A DNA stretch of 64,000 nucleotides from Mucilaginibacter phyllosphaerae (GCF_004378255.1 NZ_SNQG01000004.1:62001-126000), one strand, 5' to 3'; shown: positions 26,901 through 35,404, counted from the first letter of the stretch. The notes: generated by a model not told the origin, from the sequence alone. Numbers and translations are program-made.

Positions 26901-27748
26901 GGCCGGAGTTTCAGCCTATTGAATTTTTGAAAAAATTAAGAGTAGTTACCGAGGATGCCAAAGTGTGTTTGGTGTTTGATGAGGTGATCAGCGGGTTTCG
27001 TTTCCATCCCGGCGGTACACAAGCTTTGTTTGGCGTTAAGGCCGACCTGGGTACTTATGGTAAAGTTATTGGCGGCGGTATGCCGGTAGGTGCTATTTGC
27101 GGTAAAGCCGAGTACATGGATGCGCTGGATGGTGGCTTTTGGGCTTATGGTGATGAATCTGTACCGGAGGTAGGGGTAACCTATTTTGCGGGTACTTTTG
27201 TACGCCATCCGCTTGCACTTGCTGCCTGTAAAGCATCTTTACAATACATGAAAGACCGTGGCCCGGCCCTGCAGGAAAAGCTTACTGGCCTGGCTACCCG
27301 TTTAAAAAATGGCATGGATGCTACCTGTAAAAAAGAAAACCTGCCATTAACCCTGGTTGGTTACGCATCTTTATGGCGTTTAAAATTCCTGGAGGATATT
27401 CCTTATAGCGAGTTGCTTTTTACACTTATGAGGCTGCGGGGTATCCACGTTTTGGATGGTTTCCCTTGTTTTATGACGGATGCACATACCGAGGCAGATG
27501 TTGACACCATGATAGCGGCATTTAACGATAGTATAGCCGATATGATAGCCGCCGGATTTTTTAAAGCACAAACTGGCACACCTGTTGTATCTTTGGTTAA
27601 CCCGGTTACGCCATCTGTAACCACTGCTGCCGATGCGCCTGTGGAAGGGGCAAAGCTTGGCCGTGATAAAGATGGTAACCCTGCATGGTTTGTGAGGGAT
27701 GAAAATAACCCGGGGAAATATATACAAATGGATATAAACGGTAAGTAA
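20993..27748 (+). CDS. Hybrid NRPS-PKS with aminotransferase (A-PCP-KS-AT-ACP-AMT)
   Basis: A 2251-residue megasynthase. Adenylation domain (about 15-515: YTSGSTGKPKG, MYGPTEAS, TSGKIDRN). PCP (LGGNSILAL, about 560). KS (625-1045; Cys795 in SACSTS, EGHGTATN, NMGHLVAA). AT (1145-1440; Ser1240 in GHSIGE and HAFHS at 1336, predicting malonyl-CoA). ACP (Ser1566 in GFDSLLL). Gln/Pro-rich linker (about 1610-1735). Class III PLP aminotransferase (1740-2190; Lys2024 in GKVIGGG). C-terminal GRDKDGNPAWF motif as found after such domains. No KR, DH or ER. Logic: load an amino acid, add two carbons, convert the beta-ketone to an amine. ATG at 21014 is an alternative start. Confidence 0.92.
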   Translation: MPYLFSLMDILTQNKYNNIAPDDVFIHHLFEEQARQHPDVIAVQYGDDKITYAEFNAKADELAKAVMATAPASLVVGVSSTRSIATMISLFAILKAGKAYLPLDPAFPTDRLQDIVADCGMDTILAPDKDRAVFGGIIKNIIATDEPVSADKPATEVAKTRVAYIIYTSGSTGKPKGVCVAHHGPVNLIKWNQSITPYLGIGHRTLQFSPLIFDASVMEIFCTLCTGGTLVLVQDEVRIDPLKLLKYIDEQQVERIIITFVALQYLTETADAEQFFPASLKDIISAGEQLKVTPQILRFFKALPGCIFYNMYGPTEASVCSTALKMEGPPDEWPLLPNIGKPIDEVGIHMLDENLKEVPPGEQGELCISGISLAEGYQNRPDLTADKFVNWTDDKGHTIKVYRSGDLGFYLPNGNIEYMGRKDTQVKIRGNRVEIGEIEVLLNQLDGIQQSVVVAREDVPGQKRLVAYVIASGDKKDTSYLRDSIEQKLPEYMIPSAFVWVDGFKETTSGKIDRNALPAPDTQRPELSVLYKAPATKAEKHVAALWSELLQLDKVGAYDNFFELGGNSILALKTVAALKKLHNYTLPITKLYQYPTVNGIAGFIDGNKVVAKIAAKPKKDKQNTDIAIIGMAARFPGANTIAGLWQVLTEGRETISFFTDEEIDKSVPYSVKTASNYVKARGIVEGAEGFDAAFFGVNPKVAELMDPQHRVFLELAWEALETSGHLPGKYDSPVGVFAGVGNNTYYTNNVISNTEKIENVGRFLTATVNEKDYIATRTAYELNLTGPAVSVHSACSTSLLAIAQAADSIRNGQCSVALAGGASISSPIKSGHLYQQGTMLSADGHCRSFDAEADGTVFSDGAGVVVLKSLEEAERDGDTIYALLKGVGLNNDGGGKGSFTAPSAAGQAGAIAMAIADAGINPVTISYVEGHGTATNLGDPIEIEGLNLAFGKQDKNQYCALGSIKSNMGHLVAAAGVAGFIKTTLALYHKQIPATLHFKKANPNIDFEDSPFFVNTQLTDWQTEGKRRAGVSSFGVGGTNVHTVLEEYIRAEEPLVESRPLSLIGWSAKTGTSASKWADRLYYYLQDNPDVDVADIAYTLQTTRAGFKERNFILAAHRDDLMEKLTKFKRDPSNSKILKEKAAEVVFMFPGQGAQYLNMGHEIYKQEPVFKAAVNECVNLLKGTGHEHLLDIIYTGASAEATEKLKNTYYTQPAIFITSYAMAKLWMSWGIAPSVFTGHSIGEFVAAHFAGVFSLPDALKLITERARLVSQVAEGDMLSVRTNAGELEKILPGNLSIAVINSNKLSVVAGEKDAVAAFAKTLEEMGIPGRLLQTSHAFHSAMMDGIVEPFEQVVKTVQLNAPVKPIVSTATGKWLSAAEATDPAYWASHLRKTVRFASAIDTLAEEGGRLYLEVGPGRTLATLTAQQTAESPVPAVAGIELANDQPEYQSVIKAIGQLWLNGVEPNWKAFYGDGRKRLNLPAYAFDHKKYWVEPVAYNTTATVNYQPEEIVPDEPQTNTAETITQNNVMRKDLLADKLQEIFEDASGIEIDNASADVSFPEIGFDSLLLTQIATNLKKTFNVPVTFRKLFEEYNSINLLADFLDKSLPAGVFEPVAAAPQPKAVQQPVYSNGAMPPPVQMPVYSNAAVQIPGMPFVPAGGNDMALSMISQQLQLLASQISHLQGGAPVQQIQQPYSNGVPPSQLKGEPVAPPALDQEPDISPEEMVEIKKPFGATARIERVVQGLDARQMDFLADLTRKYNEKTKKSKEQTQQHRPYMADPRVVSGFRPLTKEVVYPIVINRSKGSRLWDVDGNEYIDALNGFGSNMLGYQPDVLKEAILAQIELGYEIGPQHELAGEVCKMMCDFTQHDRAALCNTGSEAVLGAMRVARTVTGRPLIVAFSGAYHGIMDEVIVRGTKKLKTVPAASGILSDNVQNMLILDYGTDEALRIIKERADEIAAVLVEPVQSRRPEFQPIEFLKKLRVVTEDAKVCLVFDEVISGFRFHPGGTQALFGVKADLGTYGKVIGGGMPVGAICGKAEYMDALDGGFWAYGDESVPEVGVTYFAGTFVRHPLALAACKASLQYMKDRGPALQEKLTGLATRLKNGMDATCKKENLPLTLVGYASLWRLKFLEDIPYSELLFTLMRLRGIHVLDGFPCFMTDAHTEADVDTMIAAFNDSIADMIAAGFFKAQTGTPVVSLVNPVTPSVTTAADAPVEGAKLGRDKDGNPAWFVRDENNPGKYIQMDINGK
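25871..25928 (+). repeat. Direct repeat in the ACP-aminotransferase linker
   Basis: CCGGTTTACAGTAATG occurs exactly at 25871-25886 and 25913-25928 (42 bp apart, in frame) and encodes PVYSN motifs; a weaker third copy (PYSNG) lies near 26070-26085. This suggests the linker grew by duplication. Confidence 0.65.
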
Positions 27749-27749
27749 T

Positions 27750-30700
27750 TTGGATCAGACGGCTACATATAATCCCCAGGTTAGCACTGACGAGTTTGAC
27801 CCTTTTGCAGGGCCCGAAATACTGTTGGTTGCACCGGCCACCGAGCCGCAGATAGAGATCTGGACATCATGCCTGATAGGGGGCAACGATGCCAGCTGCG
27901 CCTATAATGATTGCGCAACTATCGTACTTACAGGGGCTTTTGATAAGGATGCGATGCTGAAGGCTTTACAGGCGTTAACAAACCGCCACGAAGCTTTACG
28001 TACCGTATTTAGTGCTGATGGTGCCAATATCATTGTTTATAACAACCCCGAAATAAAGGTAGATTACCACGACCTGTCTGCCCGGGATGATGAGCAGAAT
28101 AAACTTTTTATTAAAAATTATAACCGCCAGCTGGCTATTACGCCGGTAGACCTGGTTAACGGCCCGTTGTTTAAAGTGGCCATACTAAAGCTTAATTACG
28201 ACGAGCATCAGGTAATTATGCTGATGCACCATATTGTTGTAGATGGCTGGTCGGTGGGTATAATTATGCAGGATCTGAGTAAACTTTACTCGGCCTTTGC
28301 GCAGCAACAGGCCCCAAAGCTGCCGCCTGCACCACAATTTAGCCAATATGCTATTGATGAGATAGCAGCATCGCACACGGCAGAACATAAAGAGACCGAG
28401 CAATACTGGTTAAACCAGTTTAAGAGCAGCAGCCATTTGCTTGACCTGCCTGCGGATAACCCGAGGCCATCGCCGCGTACCTATAAAAGCAACCGCGCCG
28501 ATTACAGCCTGGATACCACCCTGGTGGGCGATTTAAAGCAACTGGCCCGCAAAGCCGGGAGCAGTTTTGTTACTACCATTATGGCCGCTTTTGAGGTGCT
28601 GCTGCACCAGGTTACCGGGCACGATGAAATTATTATAGGCCTGCCTGCCGCGGGGCAATCTGCTACGGGTAATTTTGGCCTGGTTGGGCATTGCGTAAAT
28701 TTGTTACCGCTGCGCAGCTTCCCCAATGGCGAAAAATCGTTTACAGCGTATTTAAAAGAGCGTAAAAGCCCCGTGCTGGATGCTTACGACCATCAGCAAT
28801 ATACCTTTGGCAGCCTGCTAAAAAAATTGAATATCCCAAGGGATGCAACACGTTTGCCGCTCATCCCTGTAATATTTAATATCGATATCGGGATGGATGA
28901 TGGGATAGATTTTTACAATCTTAAGCATCGTTACATCAACAACCCGCGCGAGTACGAAACCTTCGAGATCTTCTTGAACATTACCGATCATAAAGGTATG
29001 CTCACCTTTGAGTGGTCATACAATTCGTTGTTGTTTGAGCCGGCCACCATCACCCGCTTTATGAACGAGATGGAGCATTTGCTGCGCCAGTTTGTAAAAT
29101 CGCCAGATATGCCTATTGGTAAGCTTGCAGTGATGAATGCTGCCGAGATACAGCAGCAACTGGCTAAATGGAACGATACCAAAGTTAATTATCCGAAAGA
29201 AAAACCACTTCACCAGATCATCAGCGAAACCGCAGCGCAGCATCCAAACAGTATAGCGTTAAAGTTTAACAAACAGCAGCTTACCTATAAGGAGTTAAAC
29301 CAGCAGGCTAACCAGCTGGCGGCCGTATTGATAGAGAACGGCGTAAAAGCCAGGGATAAGGTTGCCATATCGCTGGATAGATCTGCCGAGCTGCTGGTAG
29401 CTTTATTAGCCATTATTAAAGCCGGTGCCACTTACATCCCGCTCGACCCGATATTCCCCATCAACCGCATCAACTATATGCTGGAAGATTCGGCTGCGGT
29501 AGTGCTGCTAACCTCTTCGGCTTATAAAGGCCAGTACGTATCCAACGCCAAAGAGGTTATCCTGGATGATATTTGGGCAGGCATCAAAAATTATCCAACT
29601 ACAGATCCTGATATAAAAGTAACAGGAGCAGACCTGATCTATATCTTATATACATCCGGCTCTACCGGGCAGCCAAAGGGGGTGCAGATAAAGCACCACA
29701 ACGTAGTTAACTTTTTGTATAGCATGCAAAAGCAGCCCGGGCTTACCCCTGCCGATAAGCTGCTTGCCGTAACTACCATCAGCTTTGATATTGCCGGGCT
29801 GGAACTTTGGCTGCCGCTGATAACCGGTGCCCAGATAGTAATGGCCGATGCTGCTACAGCAAAAGATGGTAATGCCTTGCTGGATATTATCAAAAAAGAT
29901 AAAATTACCGTAATGCAGGCCACGCCCTATACCTGGCGCATTATGCTGGAGGCAGGTTGGGATAAAGAACGGGTTAAAGTTATCTGCGGTGGTGAAGCCC
30001 TGCCGATGGACCTGGCGCAGCGCATACTGGATAAGGCATCATCGTTGTGGAATGTTTACGGCCCGACAGAAACTACCATCTGGTCTACCTTAAAAGAAAT
30101 TACTGCGGATGATGGTTTTATCAGCATTGGTAAACCGATTGATAATACGCAGATCTATATTTTAGATAAATATCAAAATCCGCTGATAGCCGGCGCCGCC
30201 GGCGAGATCTATATCGGTGGCGAGGGCATTGCGCATGGTTACCTTAACCAGCCCGAATTAACGGCAGAAAAGTTCGTTTCAGATCCGTTTTTAGGCGAAC
30301 CAGGGGCGAAAATGTACCGTACCGGGGATCTGGGAACATTCCTGCCGGATGGTAACCTGATGTACCTGTCGCGTATTGATGCGCAGGTAAAGATCCGCGG
30401 GTACAGGATAGAAACCGGCGAGATAGAATTTAACCTGGCTAAGGAAGATGCCATTAAACAAGCCGTAGTTATTGCCCGCGCCGATAATAATGGCGTAGAT
30501 AAGCTGGTGGCCTATGTGCTTTTGAAGGAAGGCGTACAGCAAGCCGAAGATAACAGCGAAATTATTCAGCAATGGCGTACCAACCTGCGCGCATCAGTGC
30601 CGGATTATATGGTGCCGGATAATTTTGTGGTAATAGATGCCATGCCGATGACACCTAATGGCAAGGTAGATAAAAAAGCACTTGCCGCACGTGATATAGC

Positions 30701-31784
30701 CGTAGCAGATGCAGCAGCTTATGTTGCCCCTCGTACGGATGTGGAAAAGCTGGTTGCCGATATCTGGACAGAGTTTTTAGGTGTTGAGCAGGTAGGTATT
30801 CATGATAACTTTTTTGAACTGGGCGGACATTCGTTAATAGCTGTAAAGGTAATGGCCCGGATAGAGAAAGAAACGGGTAAACGTTTGCCGCTGGCCATTT
30901 TATTTGAAAACTCTACAGTAGAAAAACTGTCGCTAATGCTGCAGATGGATGGTAAATCTATCGTTTGGGACTCTTTGGTGCCCATTAAGCCTACCGGCAA
31001 AAAAGTACCTATTTATATTGTGCATGGCGCGGGGCTGAATGTATTACTGTTTAATACGCTTGCTAAACATATGGACCCTGAGCAGCCCGTTTACGGTTTG
31101 CAGGCCAAAGGTTTAAACGGTGTTGACGAACCGCTAAACAGGATGGAGGATATTGCCGCACATTATATTTCGGCCATCCGTGCGCAAAACCCCGATGGGC
31201 CTTATGCCTTGGCCGGTTTCTCTTTTGGAGGGATAATTGCCTTTGAAATGGCCAAACAGATGGAAGCGCTTAATAAAGAAGTGCGTATGCTGGCTATGTT
31301 TGATACTTACGCCTACCGCACCCCGCACTATGACCAGTGGCTGGTAAAAAATGTTAAACGTGGTATGTACTTTGGCCGTAAGATATGGCATGCCATGCTA
31401 TTTAAGGATGGTTTCCAAAAAACGATTACTACACGGGCGAAGGCCTTTGAACGCGGAGCCATCAGGCTTTTATGGAAACTTAAGTTTGGAACCGAACAAC
31501 AGCAAACAGGCTTTTTTGGCTACTCGCATAAGATAGACCAAATGAATAACGAAGCACAAAAGCATTACAAAATAATGCCTTACAATATCTCTGTAGAGCT
31601 TTTCCGTGCAGAAACCCGTTCGTTTTACCTGGATGATTATACCTATTTGGGTTGGAAACCATATGCTTTAAAAGGTGTGAATATTCATAATGTACCGGGC
31701 GAGCACAATACATTATTTAAAGAGCCTAACGACAAGGAATTTGCCCGCATATTGCAGGAATGCCTGGATAAAATCAATTATTAA
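27750..31784 (+). CDS. NRPS with terminal thioesterase (C-A-PCP-TE)
   Basis: A 1344-residue synthetase. Condensation domain (about 30-450) with HHIVVDG at 160-166. Adenylation domain (about 480-985; YTSGSTGQPKG, VYGPTETT, TPNGKVDKK). PCP (LGGHSLIAV, about 1023). Type I thioesterase (about 1085-1340; Ser1158 in GFSFGG, Asp in MFDTY, His in GEHNT). By eye the A-domain pocket reads D-I-L-Y-I-G-V-I-W-K, closest to the glycine code DILQLGLIWK that I remember. It starts at TTG one base after the upstream stop; no ATG precedes the C domain. It accepts the beta-amino intermediate, adds one residue and releases the product. Confidence 0.9.
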   Translation: MDQTATYNPQVSTDEFDPFAGPEILLVAPATEPQIEIWTSCLIGGNDASCAYNDCATIVLTGAFDKDAMLKALQALTNRHEALRTVFSADGANIIVYNNPEIKVDYHDLSARDDEQNKLFIKNYNRQLAITPVDLVNGPLFKVAILKLNYDEHQVIMLMHHIVVDGWSVGIIMQDLSKLYSAFAQQQAPKLPPAPQFSQYAIDEIAASHTAEHKETEQYWLNQFKSSSHLLDLPADNPRPSPRTYKSNRADYSLDTTLVGDLKQLARKAGSSFVTTIMAAFEVLLHQVTGHDEIIIGLPAAGQSATGNFGLVGHCVNLLPLRSFPNGEKSFTAYLKERKSPVLDAYDHQQYTFGSLLKKLNIPRDATRLPLIPVIFNIDIGMDDGIDFYNLKHRYINNPREYETFEIFLNITDHKGMLTFEWSYNSLLFEPATITRFMNEMEHLLRQFVKSPDMPIGKLAVMNAAEIQQQLAKWNDTKVNYPKEKPLHQIISETAAQHPNSIALKFNKQQLTYKELNQQANQLAAVLIENGVKARDKVAISLDRSAELLVALLAIIKAGATYIPLDPIFPINRINYMLEDSAAVVLLTSSAYKGQYVSNAKEVILDDIWAGIKNYPTTDPDIKVTGADLIYILYTSGSTGQPKGVQIKHHNVVNFLYSMQKQPGLTPADKLLAVTTISFDIAGLELWLPLITGAQIVMADAATAKDGNALLDIIKKDKITVMQATPYTWRIMLEAGWDKERVKVICGGEALPMDLAQRILDKASSLWNVYGPTETTIWSTLKEITADDGFISIGKPIDNTQIYILDKYQNPLIAGAAGEIYIGGEGIAHGYLNQPELTAEKFVSDPFLGEPGAKMYRTGDLGTFLPDGNLMYLSRIDAQVKIRGYRIETGEIEFNLAKEDAIKQAVVIARADNNGVDKLVAYVLLKEGVQQAEDNSEIIQQWRTNLRASVPDYMVPDNFVVIDAMPMTPNGKVDKKALAARDIAVADAAAYVAPRTDVEKLVADIWTEFLGVEQVGIHDNFFELGGHSLIAVKVMARIEKETGKRLPLAILFENSTVEKLSLMLQMDGKSIVWDSLVPIKPTGKKVPIYIVHGAGLNVLLFNTLAKHMDPEQPVYGLQAKGLNGVDEPLNRMEDIAAHYISAIRAQNPDGPYALAGFSFGGIIAFEMAKQMEALNKEVRMLAMFDTYAYRTPHYDQWLVKNVKRGMYFGRKIWHAMLFKDGFQKTITTRAKAFERGAIRLLWKLKFGTEQQQTGFFGYSHKIDQMNNEAQKHYKIMPYNISVELFRAETRSFYLDDYTYLGWKPYALKGVNIHNVPGEHNTLFKEPNDKEFARILQECLDKINY

Positions 31785-31791
31785 CCGGGCT

Positions 31792-32535
31792 TTGGGCGTT
31801 ATTATAAACCGGCAATTAAATGATATAACCTGGCAAACCGTACTGCCGGATATGTTTGTTACACGTAATAATGAGGTGCATATATGGCGTGTATGCATTA
31901 GCCAAAACCTTAAGCGCTTAGAACGGTTTGAAGCGTTGCTTACTGCGGATGAAACCGTACGCGCAGGCAAATACAGGCAGCAAAAAGATACTTATCGCTT
32001 TATAGTGAGCAGGGGGATGCAGCGTATTATTTTAGGCCGCTATGTGAACACGCCGCCTGCACAATTGAAATTTATTTTAGGCGAAAACAAAAAGCCCTGT
32101 TTGATGAGCCAGGATGGTAACACTATCCATTATAATGTTTCGCATGCGGGGGATTGGATTGTGCTTGCGGTTGCTACATTGCCTGTAGGTGCAGATGTGG
32201 AATATGCCGACGCTGCTTTTTCCTTCCAGGAGATCTTAGCGGATAATTTTAGCAGGGAAGAAGTTGCTTATATTAACCAGGATAACGCTGCACACAGGTT
32301 TTATACCCTTTGGACACGTAAGGAAGCCATACTTAAAGCCACAGGGCAGGGCATAGGCGAGCATTTATCTATCACCCCGGCGCTTAACGGAACGCATCTA
32401 CTTAATGCTTCACTTACCGGCGCTGATAAAAACTGGCAACTCCGTAGCTTTAACTTATACCCGCAATATGCCAGTACAGTTGTTGTAGAAGATGCCGGCC
32501 AGGATTACCTTTTTTTTGATACCGCCTCATTCTGA
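31792..32535 (+). CDS. Sfp-type 4'-phosphopantetheinyl transferase
   Basis: A 247-residue PPTase that would activate the three carrier domains upstream. Motifs: NVSHAGDWIVLAV, VGADVEY (Mg-binding D-x-E) and FYTLWTRKEAILKATGQG (W-x-x-KEA-x-x-K). Homology appears to begin around ITWQTVLPD, so the ATG at 31852 is too late. The TTG at 31792, 7 bases after the NRPS stop, is preferred over a frame start inside the NRPS gene. Co-transcription with the synthetases is very likely. Its last codons overlap the convergent phospholipase-like gene by 9 bp. Confidence 0.88.
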   Translation: MGVIINRQLNDITWQTVLPDMFVTRNNEVHIWRVCISQNLKRLERFEALLTADETVRAGKYRQQKDTYRFIVSRGMQRIILGRYVNTPPAQLKFILGENKKPCLMSQDGNTIHYNVSHAGDWIVLAVATLPVGADVEYADAAFSFQEILADNFSREEVAYINQDNAAHRFYTLWTRKEAILKATGQGIGEHLSITPALNGTHLLNASLTGADKNWQLRSFNLYPQYASTVVVEDAGQDYLFFDTASF

Positions 32536-33828
32536 GGGTAATAAAGAAGGCAAGCTATCCTGTGCTACGGGTTTATACGCCGTGATTTCTTTGATCTGCA
32601 AATTTAGTTTTTGCCACTTTTTAGGATCCTTAACAGCAATTTGCGTGGTATCAGCCGCACTATAAAAATCAAGGATGCTTTTTTGTAACTGCGGGGTAAC
32701 ATTTTTATATTGTTGCTCCTGTAGTTTCTCTAACAATTCGGCAAAAGTTTTATCTGCCAGCGGGTATTCACCTAAGCGGGTAGGGTTACCGGTATCAAAA
32801 TCAATATCGGGCAATACAAGCATATTATCGGCGGCCTGGCTTAGGGCAACTTTGTAGTTTTTAATAATGGTATCAAAGCTTATGGCAAACAGTTTTTGCC
32901 CCTGCTCTCCGGGTGATTTAAATTTAAGGGTTTTTAACGGGCCAATTTTGGGTAGTATGCTAATAAAGAAAACCGCCACTTTTGCAAAAAACTTAGATTC
33001 GTGCCGCTCTTTGCCAAACTCCAGGTTAAAGGATCGTTTACTCATTTTGTATTGAAATTTACGAACTGTAATACCCGGGTTCATTTTCTCAATATCGGTT
33101 TGGTTGGCTTTATAGGCTGATTTTGTAAGCACGGGAAACAGGTTACGCACTCCCCAGCGCATGGTGTTGATGGATGAATTGATGTTGGAGAATATCGACC
33201 CTAATTTACGCCCGTAGGTTTGATAAAAGGCCCTTTCCAATACCGGTACAGATATGTTGAAACCGATGAAGTCATGATAGCCTGCTGATGTGTAGCCCTT
33301 TTGGCCTATCTGCAATACGTCATAAGCAAACTCCATACGGCTATGCGACGTGTGGTCGTCATTGTAGGTAACTACATCGCCAAATTTTTTTTGCAGCTTG
33401 GGGTAAATGATAGGCACATTTAAATTGGTTGACATGGAGTGCCCATATTTATCAGCCATATAATGAGATAATGCGCCCATAGCAAAGGCATATTCATTCA
33501 GATTTTGGGCATCGTTTATCAGGTTGATGATAAAATCACCGCTGCGCACATAATGCAGCAGATCGGTAAAAAAGCCATTACCAAAAGGCATGTAACCCAT
33601 ATCTGCAACAATAGCGCCGCCATAAGCATAAGAGTGCGCTTTTAACAGGTCTTCGCGGGTTGCATTCGGGTACTTTTGTTTCAGAAGCGGTATAGTGGTT
33701 GATTTCCATGACGCATCTATAATAGCCTCATGCGCCAATATAGAGTAGGCTTTTGAGCTTGCACCTAAAAACACCATAATGGTAACAACCAGCAAATATT
33801 TAAGCAACTGAGTGGGGGCGGCTAACAT
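32527..33828 (-). CDS. Zn-dependent phospholipase C-like secreted protein
   Basis: A 433-residue protein with N-terminal hydrophobic signal (LLVVTIMVFLGASSKA) and a domain resembling zinc-dependent phospholipase C (PF00882): ILAHEAIIDASW, HSYAYGGAIVADMGY, MGALSHYMADKYGHS and DDHTSHSRMEFAYD supply His/Asp metal ligands. The C-terminal half (about 220-433) has no domain I know. It may act on lipids or be a non-catalytic relative. It is convergent with the PPTase gene and is probably not part of the biosynthetic cluster, although its overlap means the two operons are tightly abutted. Confidence 0.75.
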   Translation of the reverse strand: MLAAPTQLLKYLLVVTIMVFLGASSKAYSILAHEAIIDASWKSTTIPLLKQKYPNATREDLLKAHSYAYGGAIVADMGYMPFGNGFFTDLLHYVRSGDFIINLINDAQNLNEYAFAMGALSHYMADKYGHSMSTNLNVPIIYPKLQKKFGDVVTYNDDHTSHSRMEFAYDVLQIGQKGYTSAGYHDFIGFNISVPVLERAFYQTYGRKLGSIFSNINSSINTMRWGVRNLFPVLTKSAYKANQTDIEKMNPGITVRKFQYKMSKRSFNLEFGKERHESKFFAKVAVFFISILPKIGPLKTLKFKSPGEQGQKLFAISFDTIIKNYKVALSQAADNMLVLPDIDFDTGNPTRLGEYPLADKTFAELLEKLQEQQYKNVTPQLQKSILDFYSAADTTQIAVKDPKKWQKLNLQIKEITAYKPVAQDSLPSLLPSE

Positions 33829-33947
33829 GTATTTAATCTATTCCACATTAACGAGAGTAGGTGTATAAAGGTTTTAACTATCCGTTTTATGGTATAATTG
33901 TTACTTAAACCTCTCGCGTTTTCTGGTAAAAAGCCTGATGAGAGTTG

Positions 33948-35336
33948 TTATCTCCTTTCATTATATACGCCAAATTCTGCCACGGATACTTCTCCATCTG
34001 CCTTGTCTATGCTTACTCTTACTTTACTGCCCCAAACACGGCTAAAGCGGTGGATCTTCACGCGTGCCGTGGTGTTACCAGTTAGTATGGGTTTCCACAC
34101 GCCGTTTTGCAGGTATTCTACATGGTAAGCGGTTATATTCGGTTTTTTCTCGGTAATTGCTATGGCGTTAAACTCTGTGTCGTGCCCAAAATCTATTTCG
34201 TACCAAGGGTTTTTAACCGCAGTGTTAGATACCCATGATGTAGTGAAATCATCATCATTAGCAAAATCCATAATGTTCATGTCATCACTCCAACTAGAAT
34301 TAGATGGCTTGTTTTTAGCCAGGTTGCTCGAAATAATGGGTGCACCGGTTGCTGCCAGCCTTGGCGCCGGGCCATCGTTATTCCAAAGTTTACCTATTTC
34401 TTTTAGTGCAGCCAAAGCATTTTCATCAAAAAGGCCATCGCGGTTGGGTGCAACGTTCAGGATAAAGTTACAGTCGGCCTTATTTAACGTAGTCAACTCG
34501 GCTACCATTTTGCTTGGCTCTTTTACCGGGGTGGCAGGGAAGTTTGTTTTCCAAAACCAGCTGCTTTGCAGCGGTAAACAAGCCAGCGAAGGCATAATGT
34601 TATTATCTTTTGCTAAACGCTGCCCGGCACCCATTTCATAAGTTTTAATATCGCTGTAAAACAGGCCTTCTGCCGGATACTTTGCCCCGTTTAAATCCAT
34701 CAGCACGCAATCCGGCTGGATAGATTTTACAAGGTGGTACACATCCTCAAAATTAATATCATCATAGCTTATTCTTGACCATGGCGCATCCCATCCATCT
34801 ATAATAATAGCTTCTATTTTTCCGTATTTGGTTAGCAGCTCTGTTAGCTGTGCCTTTACCATCTCGAAATGTTTTTGTGTAATGTTGTGCGGGCGCAGTT
34901 TATGGTGTGTATCCAGTATGCTGTAGTACAGCATAACCTTAAGGTTGTTTTTACGAAAAGCATCTACATATTCTTTAACCACATCGCGTTTCAACGGGCT
35001 GTTCATCACATTGTAATCGGTTGTTTTTGTATCCCAGATGCAAAAGCCGCTATGGTGCTTGGTGGTAAGGCAGCCATAGCTCATGTTGGCGCTTTTAGCG
35101 GCTTTAGCCCATTGGTCGGCATCCAGTTTTGTAGGATTAAACGCCGATGTAGGCGTTTCCGGGTCGGGCCAGTCGGCATCCATATAAGTTGGAATGTTAA
35201 AGTGGATGAACATCCCGAATTTAAGATCGACAAACTTTTGCTGTAAAGCGGTGTAACCGGCATCAGCGGTGGTTTGTGCAGCTGTTTTTAATAATATACA
35301 AGCCAGTAACAGGGTAGTAGTAAAAAATTTTTGCAT
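33948..35336 (-). CDS. Exported alpha-L-fucosidase, GH29, with F5/8 type C domain
   Basis: A 462-residue protein starting at the ATG at 35336, which opens a clear signal peptide ending KTAAQ. GH29 catalytic domain (about 20-330) with FGMFIHFN, TKHHSGFCIWDT and the nucleophile Asp in IIDGWDAPW, then a C-terminal discoidin/F5-8 type C carbohydrate-binding domain (about 345-460: WYEIDFG, YHVEYLQNG). Predicted to remove alpha-L-fucose from plant, algal or host glycans in the periplasm or outside. It stands alone, with no other glycan genes adjacent. Confidence 0.9.
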   Translation of the reverse strand: MQKFFTTTLLLACILLKTAAQTTADAGYTALQQKFVDLKFGMFIHFNIPTYMDADWPDPETPTSAFNPTKLDADQWAKAAKSANMSYGCLTTKHHSGFCIWDTKTTDYNVMNSPLKRDVVKEYVDAFRKNNLKVMLYYSILDTHHKLRPHNITQKHFEMVKAQLTELLTKYGKIEAIIIDGWDAPWSRISYDDINFEDVYHLVKSIQPDCVLMDLNGAKYPAEGLFYSDIKTYEMGAGQRLAKDNNIMPSLACLPLQSSWFWKTNFPATPVKEPSKMVAELTTLNKADCNFILNVAPNRDGLFDENALAALKEIGKLWNNDGPAPRLAATGAPIISSNLAKNKPSNSSWSDDMNIMDFANDDDFTTSWVSNTAVKNPWYEIDFGHDTEFNAIAITEKKPNITAYHVEYLQNGVWKPILTGNTTARVKIHRFSRVWGSKVRVSIDKADGEVSVAEFGVYNERR

Positions 35337-35404
35337 GGGGGTAGCACTTAATGGATATCCCAAAGTAACAGTAATTATTGATTGCTAAAATATTAATCAA
35401 AAAA

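Noticed and set aside
27740..27760. A frameshift or stop splitting one large synthetase gene
   Set aside because: The upstream protein ends with a normal terminal motif and the downstream frame begins with a proper condensation-domain leader, so two genes are real.
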